Numbered from the stretch's first letter, positions 17,100 to 26,252 are shown. The stretch is DNA of 64,000 bases from Pseudomonas asturiensis (GCF_900143095.1 NZ_FRDA01000004.1:1-64000), one strand, 5' to 3'. The notes: generated by a model from the sequence alone, not told the origin. A program made the numbers and translations.

Positions 17100-19766
17100 A
17101 TGCGCACCGAACAACCGACCATGATCTACCTGAAGGATTATCAGGCGCCCGAGTACCTGATCGACGAAACGAACCTGACGTTCGAGCTGTTCGACGATCA
17201 CTCGCTGGTCCACGCGCAACTGGTGATGCGCCGCAACCCGGCACGCGGTGCCGGTCTGCCGCCACTGGTGCTGGACGGTCAGCACCTGGAGCTGCTTTCG
17301 GTGAATCTGGACGACGTCGAACTGACGGCCGCCGATTATCAGTTGACCGAAGATCACCTGACCCTGCACCCCAAGGCAGAGCGGTTTACGGTCGATAGCA
17401 CGGTGCGCATTCACCCGGAAACCAACACGGCGCTGGAAGGCCTGTACAAGTCCAGCGGCATGTTCTGCACCCAGTGCGAGGCCGAAGGCTTTCGCAAGAT
17501 CACTTACTACCTCGACCGCCCTGACGTGATGAGCAAATTCACGACCACGGTCAGTGCTGAAAAGCACAGCTTCCCGATTCTGCTATCCAACGGCAATCCG
17601 GTGGCCAGTGGCGATGAAGAAGACGGCCGTCACTGGGCGACCTGGGAAGACCCGTTCATGAAACCGGCCTACCTGTTCGCGCTGGTGGCGGGCGATCTGT
17701 GGTGTGTCGAGGACACTTTCACCACCCTGAGCGAGCGGGTCGTGACCCTGCGCATCTATGTCGAGCCGGAAAACATCGACAAGTGCCAGCACGCCATGAA
17801 CAGCCTGAAGAAGTCCATGCGCTGGGACGAGGAGACCTACGGTCGTGAATACGACCTGGATATCTTCATGATCGTCGCCGTCAACGACTTCAACATGGGC
17901 GCGATGGAGAACAAAGGTCTCAATATCTTCAACTCCAGTGCCGTGCTGGCCCGTGCCGAAACCGCCACCGATGCTGCGCACCAGCGCGTCGAGGCCATCG
18001 TTGCGCATGAATACTTCCACAACTGGTCGGGCAACCGTGTGACCTGCCGTGACTGGTTTCAGCTGTCGCTCAAGGAGGGCTTCACGGTTTACCGGGACGC
18101 CGGTTTCTCCGCCGACATGAACTCGGCCACGGTCAAACGCATCCAGGACGTCGCCTTTCTGCGCACTCACCAGTTCGCCGAAGACGCAGGCCCGATGGCC
18201 CATGCCGTGCGCCCGGACAGCTTTATCGAGATTTCCAACTTCTACACCCTGACGGTCTATGAGAAGGGATCGGAAGTGGTCGGCATGCTTCACACCCTGC
18301 TGGGTGCAGAGGGCTTCCGCAAAGGCAGCGACCTGTATTTCGAGCGTCATGACGGCCAGGCGGTGACCTGCGACGATTTCATCAAGGCCATGGAAGACGC
18401 CAACGGCATCGACTTGACCCAGTTCAAGCGCTGGTACAGCCAGGCCGGTACGCCACGTCTGGCGGTCAGCGAGTCCTACGACAGCACGGCGGGCACTTAC
18501 AGCCTGACGTTCCGCCAGAGCTGCCCGACCACACCGGGCCAGCCGGGCGATCAGAAACAGCCGTTCGTGATTCCGGTCGAACTGGGCCTGCTGGACAGCC
18601 AGGGTCGTGACATTGCGCTGCGCCTGTCAGGCGAAGCGGCAGCCAGCAGTACCACGCGGGTGCTGTCGGTGACCGAAGCCGAGCAGACGTTCACATTCGT
18701 CGATGTCGCGGAAAAACCGTTGCCTTCGTTGCTGCGCGGCTTCTCGGCGCCAGTCAAACTGAGCTTCCCTTACGACCGCGACCAGCTGATGTTCCTGATG
18801 CAGCACGACAGCGATGGCTTCAACCGTTGGGATGCCGGTCAGCAACTGTCCGTGCAGGTGCTTCAGGAAATGATTGGCCAGCATCAGCAAGGTCAGGCGC
18901 TGGTCATGGACCCGCGTCTGGTGAAGGCTTTGGGCACCGTGCTGGCTGATGAGCAACTGGATCAGGCGATGGTCGCAGAAATGCTGTCGCTACCGGGCGA
19001 AGCTTACCTCACGGAAATCAGCGAAGTGGCCGATGTCGAGGCCATTCACGCGGCGCGCGAGTTTGCCCGTCAGCAACTGGCAGACAGCCTGTTCGACGGC
19101 CTGTGGGCGCGTTATCAGGCTAATCGTGACATTTCCAGGGTCATGCCTTACGTTGCCGAAGCCGAGCATTTCGCGCGCCGTGCATTGCAGAACATCGCGC
19201 TGTCCTACCTCATGCTCAGCGGCAAGCCAGAAGTGTTGGCCGCGACCATCGACCAGTTCGACACCAGCGACAACATGACCGAACGCCTTACTGCACTGGC
19301 GGTGTTGGTCAACTCGCCATTCAGCGAGGAGCGCGACAAGGCGCTGGCCGTGTTCGCGGAGAACTTCAAGGACAACGCGCTGGTCATGGATCAGTGGTTC
19401 AGCGTTCAGGCGGGCAGCACTCAGCCGGGCGGTCTGCAGCGCGTCAAGGCGCTGATGCAGCATCCCGCGTTCAACATCAAGAACCCGAACAAGGTTCGGG
19501 CGTTGATCGGTGCCTTTGCCGCGCAGAATCTGATTAATTTCCATGCGGCGGACGGTTCCGGCTATCGCTTCCTGGCGGACCTGGTGATTGAGCTGAACGG
19601 CTTCAACCCGCAGATCGCGTCTCGCCAACTGGCACCGCTGACCCGCTGGCGCAAATACGACAGCGCGCGTCAGGCGCTGATGAAAGCTGAACTTGAGCGC
19701 ATCCTCGCTTCCGGCAAGCTGTCGCCAGACGTGTATGAAGTGGTGAGCAAAAGCCTGGCCGAGTAA
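17100..19766 (+). CDS. pepN: Aminopeptidase N
   Basis: M1-family zinc aminopeptidase, 888 residues, cytoplasmic; removes N-terminal residues from peptides in general turnover. The substrate-recognition motif GAMEN is at 267-271. The zinc site is H303-E304-x-x-H307 with E326 eighteen residues on, exactly the M1 spacing. AGGA lies about eight bases before the ATG. It is the last gene of the run starting at nadK and is followed by an intrinsic terminator. Confidence 0.98.
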   Translation: MRTEQPTMIYLKDYQAPEYLIDETNLTFELFDDHSLVHAQLVMRRNPARGAGLPPLVLDGQHLELLSVNLDDVELTAADYQLTEDHLTLHPKAERFTVDSTVRIHPETNTALEGLYKSSGMFCTQCEAEGFRKITYYLDRPDVMSKFTTTVSAEKHSFPILLSNGNPVASGDEEDGRHWATWEDPFMKPAYLFALVAGDLWCVEDTFTTLSERVVTLRIYVEPENIDKCQHAMNSLKKSMRWDEETYGREYDLDIFMIVAVNDFNMGAMENKGLNIFNSSAVLARAETATDAAHQRVEAIVAHEYFHNWSGNRVTCRDWFQLSLKEGFTVYRDAGFSADMNSATVKRIQDVAFLRTHQFAEDAGPMAHAVRPDSFIEISNFYTLTVYEKGSEVVGMLHTLLGAEGFRKGSDLYFERHDGQAVTCDDFIKAMEDANGIDLTQFKRWYSQAGTPRLAVSESYDSTAGTYSLTFRQSCPTTPGQPGDQKQPFVIPVELGLLDSQGRDIALRLSGEAAASSTTRVLSVTEAEQTFTFVDVAEKPLPSLLRGFSAPVKLSFPYDRDQLMFLMQHDSDGFNRWDAGQQLSVQVLQEMIGQHQQGQALVMDPRLVKALGTVLADEQLDQAMVAEMLSLPGEAYLTEISEVADVEAIHAAREFARQQLADSLFDGLWARYQANRDISRVMPYVAEAEHFARRALQNIALSYLMLSGKPEVLAATIDQFDTSDNMTERLTALAVLVNSPFSEERDKALAVFAENFKDNALVMDQWFSVQAGSTQPGGLQRVKALMQHPAFNIKNPNKVRALIGAFAAQNLINFHAADGSGYRFLADLVIELNGFNPQIASRQLAPLTRWRKYDSARQALMKAELERILASGKLSPDVYEVVSKSLAE

Positions 19767-19806
19767 CGGCTGACGTCATGACGGGTGTGATGTCGGCACC
19801 CTGCAC

Positions 19807-19842
19807 AGAAAGGCTGTCCGCTGCGGTGGACGGCCTTTTTTA
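19807..19842 (+). terminator. Intrinsic terminator after pepN
   Basis: Stem AAGGC-TGTCC / GGAC-GGCCTT with a short loop, followed by a T-tract, 40 bases after the pepN stop. Confidence 0.75.
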
Positions 19843-19956
19843 TTGGTTTTTTGTGACAAAACCTGCGAAAAAACTCACATGTGATGCATATCCAGCTGCC
19901 AGAACATCTGATACGTTATGTGCCTGATACACGGCCACATGCAAGAGGAAGCGCCA

Positions 19957-20610
19957 ATGCCTCGTAAAACCCAAGGCGATAACGCAACCGTCCCGGCCAA
20001 GGTACCGAAGAGCTCAACCGACTACATGCGTGAAATGCGTCTACGACTCAAGGACGCCGGGCTGGTCAAGCGAGAGTTCTGGATACGGCCCGAGAACGTC
20101 GATGCCCTGCGGGGTATCGAGAAAGCGTTAAGACAGCCCTTTCTGGGTGACAGGATCAAACTGGAGGATTTCATGACCGAGAACACCAACTGGACGATCA
20201 GCTCTCTGCAAAAGGCCCTGGCCGAACTGGATCTGGTCACTGAGGGCAAGATCGAGATGGCCGTGCTCGAAGGAGACGCGGCCGGGATCAAGCTGACCAT
20301 GGCCGATTTCGGTGATCTGCCGATCTACATCGCGGTCGAGGGCGATCAGATTCTGGCCGACGCCACCCTGATCGAGGTGAACAAAATCAAGGACGTGGCC
20401 GCTTTCAACAGTGAAGTGCTGCGCAGTCGTGATCTGTTTCCCCTGTCGTCGGTAGGTATCGAGAAGCTGGCTGATGATCAGGAAGTCTATTGCCTGTTCG
20501 GTGCCCTGAGCGCTGCCTCCTCCCTCACCGTCATCGTTCAGGAAATTCTCACCCTCGCGGACAACGTGATCCGGGCGGCCGACGCCTTCGAAGATCATTT
20601 CATCTACTGA
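19957..20610 (+). CDS. yjfI: YjfI-type protein (DUF2170)
   Basis: A 217-residue soluble protein. Residues 75-215 match the DUF2170 pattern (ENTNWTISSLQKALAELDL, VLEGDAAGIKLTMADFGDLP, VYCLFGALSA). The basic N-terminal 60 residues (STDYMREMRLRLKDAGLVKR) look like a short ribbon-helix-helix-like or adaptor segment. First gene of an operon with the order of E. coli yjfI-J-K-L-M-C, with two extra genes inserted. The start is the ATG at 19957 behind GAGGA; an in-frame ATG at 19939 is possible. Molecular function is unknown; the family travels with PspA-like proteins. Confidence 0.85.
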   Translation: MPRKTQGDNATVPAKVPKSSTDYMREMRLRLKDAGLVKREFWIRPENVDALRGIEKALRQPFLGDRIKLEDFMTENTNWTISSLQKALAELDLVTEGKIEMAVLEGDAAGIKLTMADFGDLPIYIAVEGDQILADATLIEVNKIKDVAAFNSEVLRSRDLFPLSSVGIEKLADDQEVYCLFGALSAASSLTVIVQEILTLADNVIRAADAFEDHFIY

Positions 20611-20636
20611 TCACTCCCGTCAGGAGCAATGCATTC

Positions 20637-21344
20637 ATGACAACAAGCATCTGGAAAAAACTGGTTACTGCCGTTCGTGGCGGCGCTTCCGAAGTGGGCG
20701 AGTCGATTGCCGACGCCAACGCCATCCGCATTCTGGATCAGGAAATCCGCGACGCGGACAATGCCCTGATCAAGGCTCGCGACGGCCTGATCACCATCAA
20801 GGCCAAGCACAAGCTTTCGGCTCAGCGCCTTGAAGAGCACGCCACCAGCATCGCCAACTGGGAAGGCCGCGCCATGCAGGCCCTGAACAAGGGTGAAGAA
20901 GCGCTGGCCGTGGAGTGCGCGACCAAGATTGCCGAGATCGAAGCCCTGCGTGATCAGGAGAAGGAGCTGGCTGACCAGTTCAGCAAACAGATCAGTCTGC
21001 TGCAGGATCAGGTCATCAAGGCCGAGTCGCGCATCAAGAGCCTCAAGCAGCAGGTCGAAATGGCCAAGGCGCGCGAAACCGTACAGAAGGCCCGTGTTGC
21101 AACCGCCACCGCTACTGGCGGTGCGAGTGGCGCGGTCGAGACTGCAGTCGGTTCGCTGGCACGACTCAAGCAGCGTCAGGACGAGCAGGATGCCAAACTG
21201 GAAGCCGCCGAAGAACTGGCCAGCCAGTCGAGCGGCAGCGATCTGGAGCGTCGCCTTCAGGAAGCTGGCATTGGCGCCAAAAGCGGCGGTGCAGATGATG
21301 TACTGGCGCGCCTGAAGGCTAAAAGCCAGACGCCGGCACCGTAA
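20637..21344 (+). CDS. yjfJ: PspA/IM30 family protein (YjfJ-like)
   Basis: A 235-residue, almost entirely alpha-helical protein of the PspA/Vipp1/ESCRT-III-like superfamily. It has an N-terminal amphipathic helix (SIWKKLVTAVRGGASEVG) and long coiled-coil helices covering 25-200 (LKARDGLITIKAKH-type heptads, AQRLEEHATSIANWEGRAMQ). Such proteins polymerise on damaged inner membrane and help keep the proton gradient. There is no pspF, pspB or pspC beside it. The start at 20637 follows AGGAG. It lies between yjfI and a rhomboid gene in the same operon. Confidence 0.9.
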   Translation: MTTSIWKKLVTAVRGGASEVGESIADANAIRILDQEIRDADNALIKARDGLITIKAKHKLSAQRLEEHATSIANWEGRAMQALNKGEEALAVECATKIAEIEALRDQEKELADQFSKQISLLQDQVIKAESRIKSLKQQVEMAKARETVQKARVATATATGGASGAVETAVGSLARLKQRQDEQDAKLEAAEELASQSSGSDLERRLQEAGIGAKSGGADDVLARLKAKSQTPAP

Positions 21345-21374
21345 GCCATTCTGGAGAACGGGCGAGGGCGCAGA

Positions 21375-21932
21375 ATGGGTTTCTCGATACGATTGCAGGT
21401 CGTTCTCGCGCTGTCGCTGCTGCTGGTTGCGGTGCAAGTGGTCAATTCGTTCACCGCTGGCAGCCTGATCGGGTACGGCATCATCCCGCGTACGGCATCG
21501 GGCTTGCAGGGCATTGTTTTTGCGCCCTTCATCCATGCCTCGTTTCAGCACTTGCTTGGCAATCTACTGCCCTTCATGATTCTGAGCTGGCTGGTTGCAA
21601 CGGAGGGCGTCAGGCGATTCGCGTGGGTGGCAGGGCTGATTTGCCTGCTGGGCGGCTTGTTGGTCTGGGTGTTCGCACGCACCAGTATTCATGTTGGTGC
21701 GAGCGGCTTGATCTTCGGCCTGTGGACCTATCTACTGGCGCGGGCGTGGTATCAGCGCAGTCTGATGAGCCTGCTGCTGGCGATGATCGCATTGGTGGGT
21801 TATAGCGGGCTGATCTACGGGTTTATTCCAGTGGCCGGTGTTTCATTTGAATCACATCTGGCCGGCGCAGTTGCCGGCATCGGTGTTGCCCGGCTGATGC
21901 ACTCGCGGACGTTGCCGGCCGAAGTCACCTGA
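21375..21932 (+). CDS. Rhomboid family intramembrane protease (short)
   Basis: 185 residues, six predicted helices, no soluble domain. Rhomboid marks: HASFQHLLGNLLPF near residue 55, the catalytic Ser110 in VGASGLIFGLW, and His161 in SFESHLAGAVAGIG. Both active-site residues are present, so it should be active. GAGGG lies eight bases before the ATG. Its position inside the PspA-type operon, 30 bases after the PspA homologue, suggests that it cleaves a membrane protein as part of envelope-stress handling. This gene is absent from the E. coli yjf operon as I know it. Confidence 0.88.
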   Translation: MGFSIRLQVVLALSLLLVAVQVVNSFTAGSLIGYGIIPRTASGLQGIVFAPFIHASFQHLLGNLLPFMILSWLVATEGVRRFAWVAGLICLLGGLLVWVFARTSIHVGASGLIFGLWTYLLARAWYQRSLMSLLLAMIALVGYSGLIYGFIPVAGVSFESHLAGAVAGIGVARLMHSRTLPAEVT

Positions 21933-22017
21933 TCAAAAGGGTGGCAGGGCATTGCGGTGAAGCGCGAGTCGTCATTGACTCGTCAGGAAATGCAATCTGA
22001 CTCAAGGATTTGAACGG

Positions 22018-23043
22018 ATGACCCTGTTGCTGTTGATTCGGCGTCATACCTCGGCGTTCTTCGAACGGTTCGGTTGGGCAGGCATCGGCCTGTTGCTGCT
22101 CACCCATTACATCGTGTCCTGGCTGCTGTTGAGCCTGGCGGGCGAAGAGCACCTTGTTCAGGGTGTCGATTTCACTTATTTCTACCTCACCACTGCCACC
22201 ACCGTGGGTTACGGCGATCTGTCGCCCAAATCCGGCTGGGGCAAGATCATTACGACCACCTGGATCATGCTGGGCGGTATCGCCTTGCTGACCACGGTCA
22301 TTGGCAAGGCGTCGACATCGGTCGGTGAAATCTGGAGACGGAACATGAAAGGACAGGGCGACTGTTCGACACTCACCGGTCATACCGTGCTCATCGGCTG
22401 GGACGGTGAAACCAGTGAGCGCATTGTCGAACTGCTCAACCAGGACTCGGCCACCCAAGGTACGGGCCTGGTTATCTGCGATTCACTCATTGTCGAAAAC
22501 CCGATGCCGGGTCGCGCCTCGTTCATCAAGGGCGACTCGCTGGATTCGCCTGCGGTGCTGCTGCGTGCCGGGGTCATCGGTGCGCAGCGTATTCTGGTGC
22601 ACACTCAGTCCGACAGCCTGACCCTGGCGATTGTCCTGACGCTCAAGAACCTTGGGCCGACCGGCCATGTCGTCGCGCACTTCAACAACTCTGAGCGGGC
22701 TGCGCTGGCCAGAACCTACGCGCCCGAACTGGAGTGCACCTCGGACATGGCGATCGAAATGCTGGTTCGTTCCTCTCAGGATCCTGGCTCAAGCACGGTC
22801 ATCACCGAACTGCTGTGCATCGGGCAGGGCGCCACCCAGTTCCGACATGTGCTGCCATCCGACTACACATCCTCCTGTGGCGAGTTGTACATGCGCCTGC
22901 GGCAGGACTTCAACGCCACGCTGATCGGCTATCGCGCCTCCTCAATGGCGCAATTCCAGATCAATCCCGCCAATGATGTTGCCATTCTGGGCGGGGAAAT
23001 CTTCTACATCGCCTCCAGCCGCCTTCAAGGAAATGCGCTATGA
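22018..23043 (+). CDS. Two-helix potassium channel with RCK (TrkA-N) domain
   Basis: 341 residues. Helix 1 (17-40), a pore loop with the K+ selectivity filter TTVGYGD (61-67), and helix 2 (80-98) are followed by a cytoplasmic RCK-type Rossmann domain (GHTVLIGWDGETSERIVELL, then ILVHTQSDSLTLAIVLTLKN) and a C-terminal TrkA-C-like part. This is the simple KcsA/MthK layout and should form tetramers gated by a ligand on the RCK domain. AAGGA lies ten bases before the ATG. The stop overlaps the start of yjfK as ATGA, so the channel is tightly tied to the PspA-type operon. Confidence 0.92.
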   Translation: MTLLLLIRRHTSAFFERFGWAGIGLLLLTHYIVSWLLLSLAGEEHLVQGVDFTYFYLTTATTVGYGDLSPKSGWGKIITTTWIMLGGIALLTTVIGKASTSVGEIWRRNMKGQGDCSTLTGHTVLIGWDGETSERIVELLNQDSATQGTGLVICDSLIVENPMPGRASFIKGDSLDSPAVLLRAGVIGAQRILVHTQSDSLTLAIVLTLKNLGPTGHVVAHFNNSERAALARTYAPELECTSDMAIEMLVRSSQDPGSSTVITELLCIGQGATQFRHVLPSDYTSSCGELYMRLRQDFNATLIGYRASSMAQFQINPANDVAILGGEIFYIASSRLQGNAL

Positions 23044-23702
23044 ACTGGTTTAAACGTGCCATGGGGCTGGAAGCGCCCAAGGGCTCGACTCAAGGCACAG
23101 GGTCCACCGGTTCGTCCGGTGCACTGGGCCTGGCCTCCGGCCGCATGCTGTGTCTGGACACGTCGCTGAAGATGCTGCTTGAAGGTCATTCGTATGTGGT
23201 CGTTCCGGGAGATGAAAAGGTCTGGGCCGTCGGCCGGATCGACCTTGGGCAATCGCTGACCCTGCAGCGGTTCTACCTGGATGACGAGGATTACTTCCTG
23301 CAAGTGGTCTCGAATGGCCCGAATGCCGAGGATATTCAGGACATCATCCTGTTCGGCTATTACAGTGCCGCGCCGATCACCAGCAAGGACGAACTGCTAC
23401 GCCTGACCGGTCCTGGCTCGAAGATCGGCCTGCCGACCTATGAACACGAAGGTGAGGTGTTCGAAAGGCAATGGGGAACCGAAACCGGACAGACTGAGCT
23501 GACGCCTCTGGACGAAGACATCGTCAGCCCTGACGGTGCCTATCGCGTCAAACACCTGAGCATGCTGTACGCCCGTGAAACAGGCCTGATCAACCGTCGC
23601 GAGTTTCTGCTTTTCTCGGTCGAAGAAGACGAAGAGGGGACGATTACCCTGACCACGGCGGTCGGCGTCACGCTGCAATCCACTGATATCAACGTTCTAT
23701 GA
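23040..23702 (+). CDS. yjfK: YjfK-type protein (DUF2491)
   Basis: A 220-residue soluble protein with the DUF2491 pattern: a Ser/Gly-rich N-terminus, a core LDTSLKMLLEGHSYVVVPGD, LQRFYLDDEDYFLQVVSNG, and an acidic end (SVEEDEEGTITLTTAVGV). Function unknown. Its start lies within the K+ channel stop, so it is translated with the channel. Always in this company in the yjf arrangement, it may be a regulator or scaffold for the neighbouring membrane proteins. Confidence 0.85.
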   Translation: MNWFKRAMGLEAPKGSTQGTGSTGSSGALGLASGRMLCLDTSLKMLLEGHSYVVVPGDEKVWAVGRIDLGQSLTLQRFYLDDEDYFLQVVSNGPNAEDIQDIILFGYYSAAPITSKDELLRLTGPGSKIGLPTYEHEGEVFERQWGTETGQTELTPLDEDIVSPDGAYRVKHLSMLYARETGLINRREFLLFSVEEDEEGTITLTTAVGVTLQSTDINVL

Positions 23703-23715
23703 CAAGGAAATCCTC

Positions 23716-24141
23716 ATGATCGACGCGCTTCGTATGTCGCTCAACGCCACCGCGGTGTTTGGTTTTGTGATGTACATCCTGGTGGCGGCCATCCTGTTCG
23801 CCCTGTTCCAGTTCATCTACAGCCGCGTCACGCCGCACAAGGAGTTCGCGCTGATCCGCGAGAACAACAGCGCAGCTGCGCTGGCTCTGGGCGGTTCGCT
23901 GATCGGTTTCGCGCTGCCGGCCAGCAACATCATTACCTACAGCATCGGCATTCTGGACGTCATCGTCTGGGTGGTGATTGCGGCCGTGGTGCAACTGGCG
24001 GCCTTCGGCGTGACCAGCCTGGTGCTCAAAGGTCTCTCGACCCGGATCGCCAAGGGTGAAATGGCGGCTGCCATCTATTCGGCCAGTGTCGCGATCAGCG
24101 TCGGTCTTCTCAACGCGGCCTGCATGACCCCTTCGGTCTGA
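23716..24141 (+). CDS. yjfL: YjfL-type membrane protein (DUF350)
   Basis: 141 residues with four predicted helices arranged as two DUF350 pairs; the polar turn PHKEFALIRENNSAAALALGG joins helices 1 and 2, and STRIAKGEMAAAIYSASVAI joins helices 3 and 4. DUF350 proteins are small inner-membrane proteins of unknown function, repeatedly found with the ATP-grasp ligase and PspA-like genes. 13 bases after yjfK, in the same operon. Confidence 0.88.
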   Translation: MIDALRMSLNATAVFGFVMYILVAAILFALFQFIYSRVTPHKEFALIRENNSAAALALGGSLIGFALPASNIITYSIGILDVIVWVVIAAVVQLAAFGVTSLVLKGLSTRIAKGEMAAAIYSASVAISVGLLNAACMTPSV

Positions 24142-24168
24142 CAGCGGCGACGGTCAAGGAGACTCACG

Positions 24169-24921
24169 ATGAGACGCAGTTCAGTAAAACTGGTGCTTGC
24201 CAGCACGATTCCACTGGCCCTCGCCGGCTGTGGTTCCAGCGACGAGCCTAACTTCAAGGCCCAGGCCAACTTCAAGTCCGTGCAGGAGTGTGCCGAGGCC
24301 AAGGTTCCGGTGGACGTGTGCTCGGATGCCTACATGCAGGCGCTGTCCGATCACCGACGCATCGCGCCCACCTATGATGACAAGGCCTCTTGCGATGCCG
24401 ACTTCGTCCCGGACTACTGCCAGGTCACGTCTGACGGCAAGTACATGCCAAAGCTGGGTGGCTTCGAGCTGGGGTTCGAAGGTAACGTGCCCAAGGCGGC
24501 CCTGGACCGGGCCAATCAGGAAGTGGCCCAGTCAGCGCCTGCCGGCATGAGCGGTACCAGCGGCCTGCTGACCGGTCTGTTGATCGGCAACCTGATGAGC
24601 AACGGGTTCGGCAACAATCGTTATTACTCCCAGCCGATCTACCAGACGCGCGATGACCGCAATTCAGGCGGCGGGACGTTCGGGTATTACGGGTCCACAT
24701 TGTCCAGCCAGATGGACCGTGGCAAGACCTTCGGCAACTCGAACCAGGCCCGCTCCAACTCCGGCAGTTACAACAAGAACACCCTGGGGCGCAGCCTGGG
24801 CAGTTCCGGCTCCGGTTCGTCGGTCTCCTCGACGATCTCGCGGGGCGGTTTCGGCAGTCAGGCATCCGCACGCAGCGGCTGGAGCGGCAAGAGCAGCAGC
24901 GGTAGCAGTTTCGGAGGCTAA
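24169..24921 (+). CDS. yjfM: YjfM-type lipoprotein (DUF1190)
   Basis: 250 residues with a lipoprotein signal (lipobox LAGC, Cys about residue 22, then GSSDEP), so a periplasmic lipoprotein. Residues 35-105 form the Cys-containing DUF1190 core (AKVPVDVCSDAYMQALSDH, CDADFVPDYCQ). From about 120 onward the protein is Gly/Ser/Asn-rich and ends in Ser-Gly-Ser repeats, probably unstructured. Function unknown. In the operon it lies between DUF350 and the ATP-grasp gene, and its exposed tail could be a substrate of that ligase or of the rhomboid. Confidence 0.87.
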   Translation: MRRSSVKLVLASTIPLALAGCGSSDEPNFKAQANFKSVQECAEAKVPVDVCSDAYMQALSDHRRIAPTYDDKASCDADFVPDYCQVTSDGKYMPKLGGFELGFEGNVPKAALDRANQEVAQSAPAGMSGTSGLLTGLLIGNLMSNGFGNNRYYSQPIYQTRDDRNSGGGTFGYYGSTLSSQMDRGKTFGNSNQARSNSGSYNKNTLGRSLGSSGSGSSVSSTISRGGFGSQASARSGWSGKSSSGSSFGG

Positions 24922-24933
24922 GGGATCCGCCCC

Positions 24934-26091
24934 ATGAAAAAGATCAGTATCGAAGAGCGGCCGCACTGGCAGGCCACCGTCGAGCGGGAGGGATTCAACT
25001 TCCACACCATCGACGGTGAACGCTACTGGGATGAGCGCGGGTATTACCTGTTCACGGAACAGCAGATCACCCGCGATCTGGAAGCACCGACCCAGGAGCT
25101 GCACCAGATGTGCATGGACGCCGTAGGGCGCATCGTGGACAGCGAGGCACTGCTCGAACAGCTTGCCATTCCCGAAGCCTTTTTCGACCTGATCCGTACA
25201 TCATGGAAGGAGGGGCATCCGCATTTGTACGCGCGCTTCGACTTCGCCTACGACGGTACTGGCCCGGCCAAGATGTATGAAATCAACGCCGACACACCGA
25301 CCAGCCTGATGGAGGCCGGGGCTGTGCAGTTGCTCTGGCTTGAAGAGCAGATGGCGCGTGGCGTGCTGCCGGCCCATGCGACGCAGTTCAATTCCATCGC
25401 CGAGGATCTTGTGCGGGCCTTTGCCGAATTTCCTCATCCGGGCCCGTTTCACTTCTCATGCATGTCCGGGTCGGTGGAGGATCGGGGCACCACCGATTTT
25501 CTGCGCCGGATGGCGGCCCATGTCGGCATCAACGCCAGGCATATCGACATCGAGGACATCGGACTGACCGCAGACGGCCGCTTTGTCGACCTGGAAGGGC
25601 AGCAGATCGAGCGTCTGTTCAAGCTGCATGCCTGGGAGCACATCTTCCATGAGTCGTTTGGTGAACACGTGGCGGCCAGCGGCACTCAGTTCGTGGAGCC
25701 TGCCTGGAAATCGATCCTGAGCAACAAGGGCATTCTGCCGCTGCTGTGGCAATTCAATGAAGGCCATCCCAATCTGCTGGCGTCCCATGTCGATCACCAC
25801 CCTCGGCAACCCGTGCCCAAGGGTTGGGTGCGCAAGCCTTACTTTTCCCGCGAAGGCGCCAACATCGAGATGCGCACCCCCGGCGATCAGGTGATTGCGG
25901 TCGACGGCCCCTATACCGACGCGCCTTACATTCTGCAGGCGTACTCGCCGCTGCCGCGCTTTGACGACAGCTATACGTTGATCGGCTCCTGGGTGATCGG
26001 AGATCTGGCCTCGGGGATCGGCATTCGTGAAGACGACAGCCTGATCACCAAAGACACCAGCCGCTTCCTGCCGCACGTCGTCATCGACTGA
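24934..26091 (+). CDS. yjfC: ATP-grasp ligase, glutathionylspermidine synthase-like (YjfC-type)
   Basis: 385 residues of the C-terminal GspS (ATP-grasp) family, which joins an amine or peptide to a carboxylate with ATP. Family features include FDFAYDGTGPAKMYEINAD near residue 105, SCMSGSVEDRGTTDFLRRMA near 175, and VRKPYFSREGANIEM near 300. The amidase half of bifunctional E. coli GspS is absent. The true substrate of this branch is not established; a role in modifying a peptide tail or polyamine during envelope stress is inference. Last gene of the yjf operon, 12 bases after yjfM, with AAGGGA upstream. Confidence 0.88.
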   Translation: MKKISIEERPHWQATVEREGFNFHTIDGERYWDERGYYLFTEQQITRDLEAPTQELHQMCMDAVGRIVDSEALLEQLAIPEAFFDLIRTSWKEGHPHLYARFDFAYDGTGPAKMYEINADTPTSLMEAGAVQLLWLEEQMARGVLPAHATQFNSIAEDLVRAFAEFPHPGPFHFSCMSGSVEDRGTTDFLRRMAAHVGINARHIDIEDIGLTADGRFVDLEGQQIERLFKLHAWEHIFHESFGEHVAASGTQFVEPAWKSILSNKGILPLLWQFNEGHPNLLASHVDHHPRQPVPKGWVRKPYFSREGANIEMRTPGDQVIAVDGPYTDAPYILQAYSPLPRFDDSYTLIGSWVIGDLASGIGIREDDSLITKDTSRFLPHVVID

Positions 26092-26175
26092 GCGCACTCA
26101 AGCCGTCTGCATCAGGCTCGCTGATAGCGCATCAATCACACTCAGTGCGCTTAACAAAAGATAACGACATGTCGA

Positions 26176-26205
26176 TTGTCAGGCATTTGCAAAACTGCCT
26201 AGGAT
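26176..26205 (+). promoter_or_regulatory. Putative sigma70 promoter of the YCF48/MMPL pair
   Basis: TTGTCA and TAGGAT are separated by 18 bases. The spacer is itself an imperfect palindrome (GGCATTTGCAAAACTGCC), which could be an operator half-site pair. Confidence 0.4.
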
Positions 26206-26229
26206 GGCGAGGCTTCCAAAAAGGTACGG

Positions 26230-26252
26230 CCAGAGCGCTCGCGAGCGTCTGG
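26230..26252 (+). other. Hairpin in the leader of the YCF48 gene
   Basis: A palindrome CCAGA-CGCTCGCGAGCG-TCTGG lies between the predicted promoter and the start codon and is flanked by GGTACG direct repeats. No T-tract follows, so it is not a terminator; it could bind a protein or stabilise the leader RNA. Confidence 0.4.

Noticed and set aside
26090..26152. Terminator after the yjf operon
   Set aside because: AGCGCACT and AGTGCGCT can pair, but over a 45-base gap and without a T-tract, so not a convincing intrinsic terminator.
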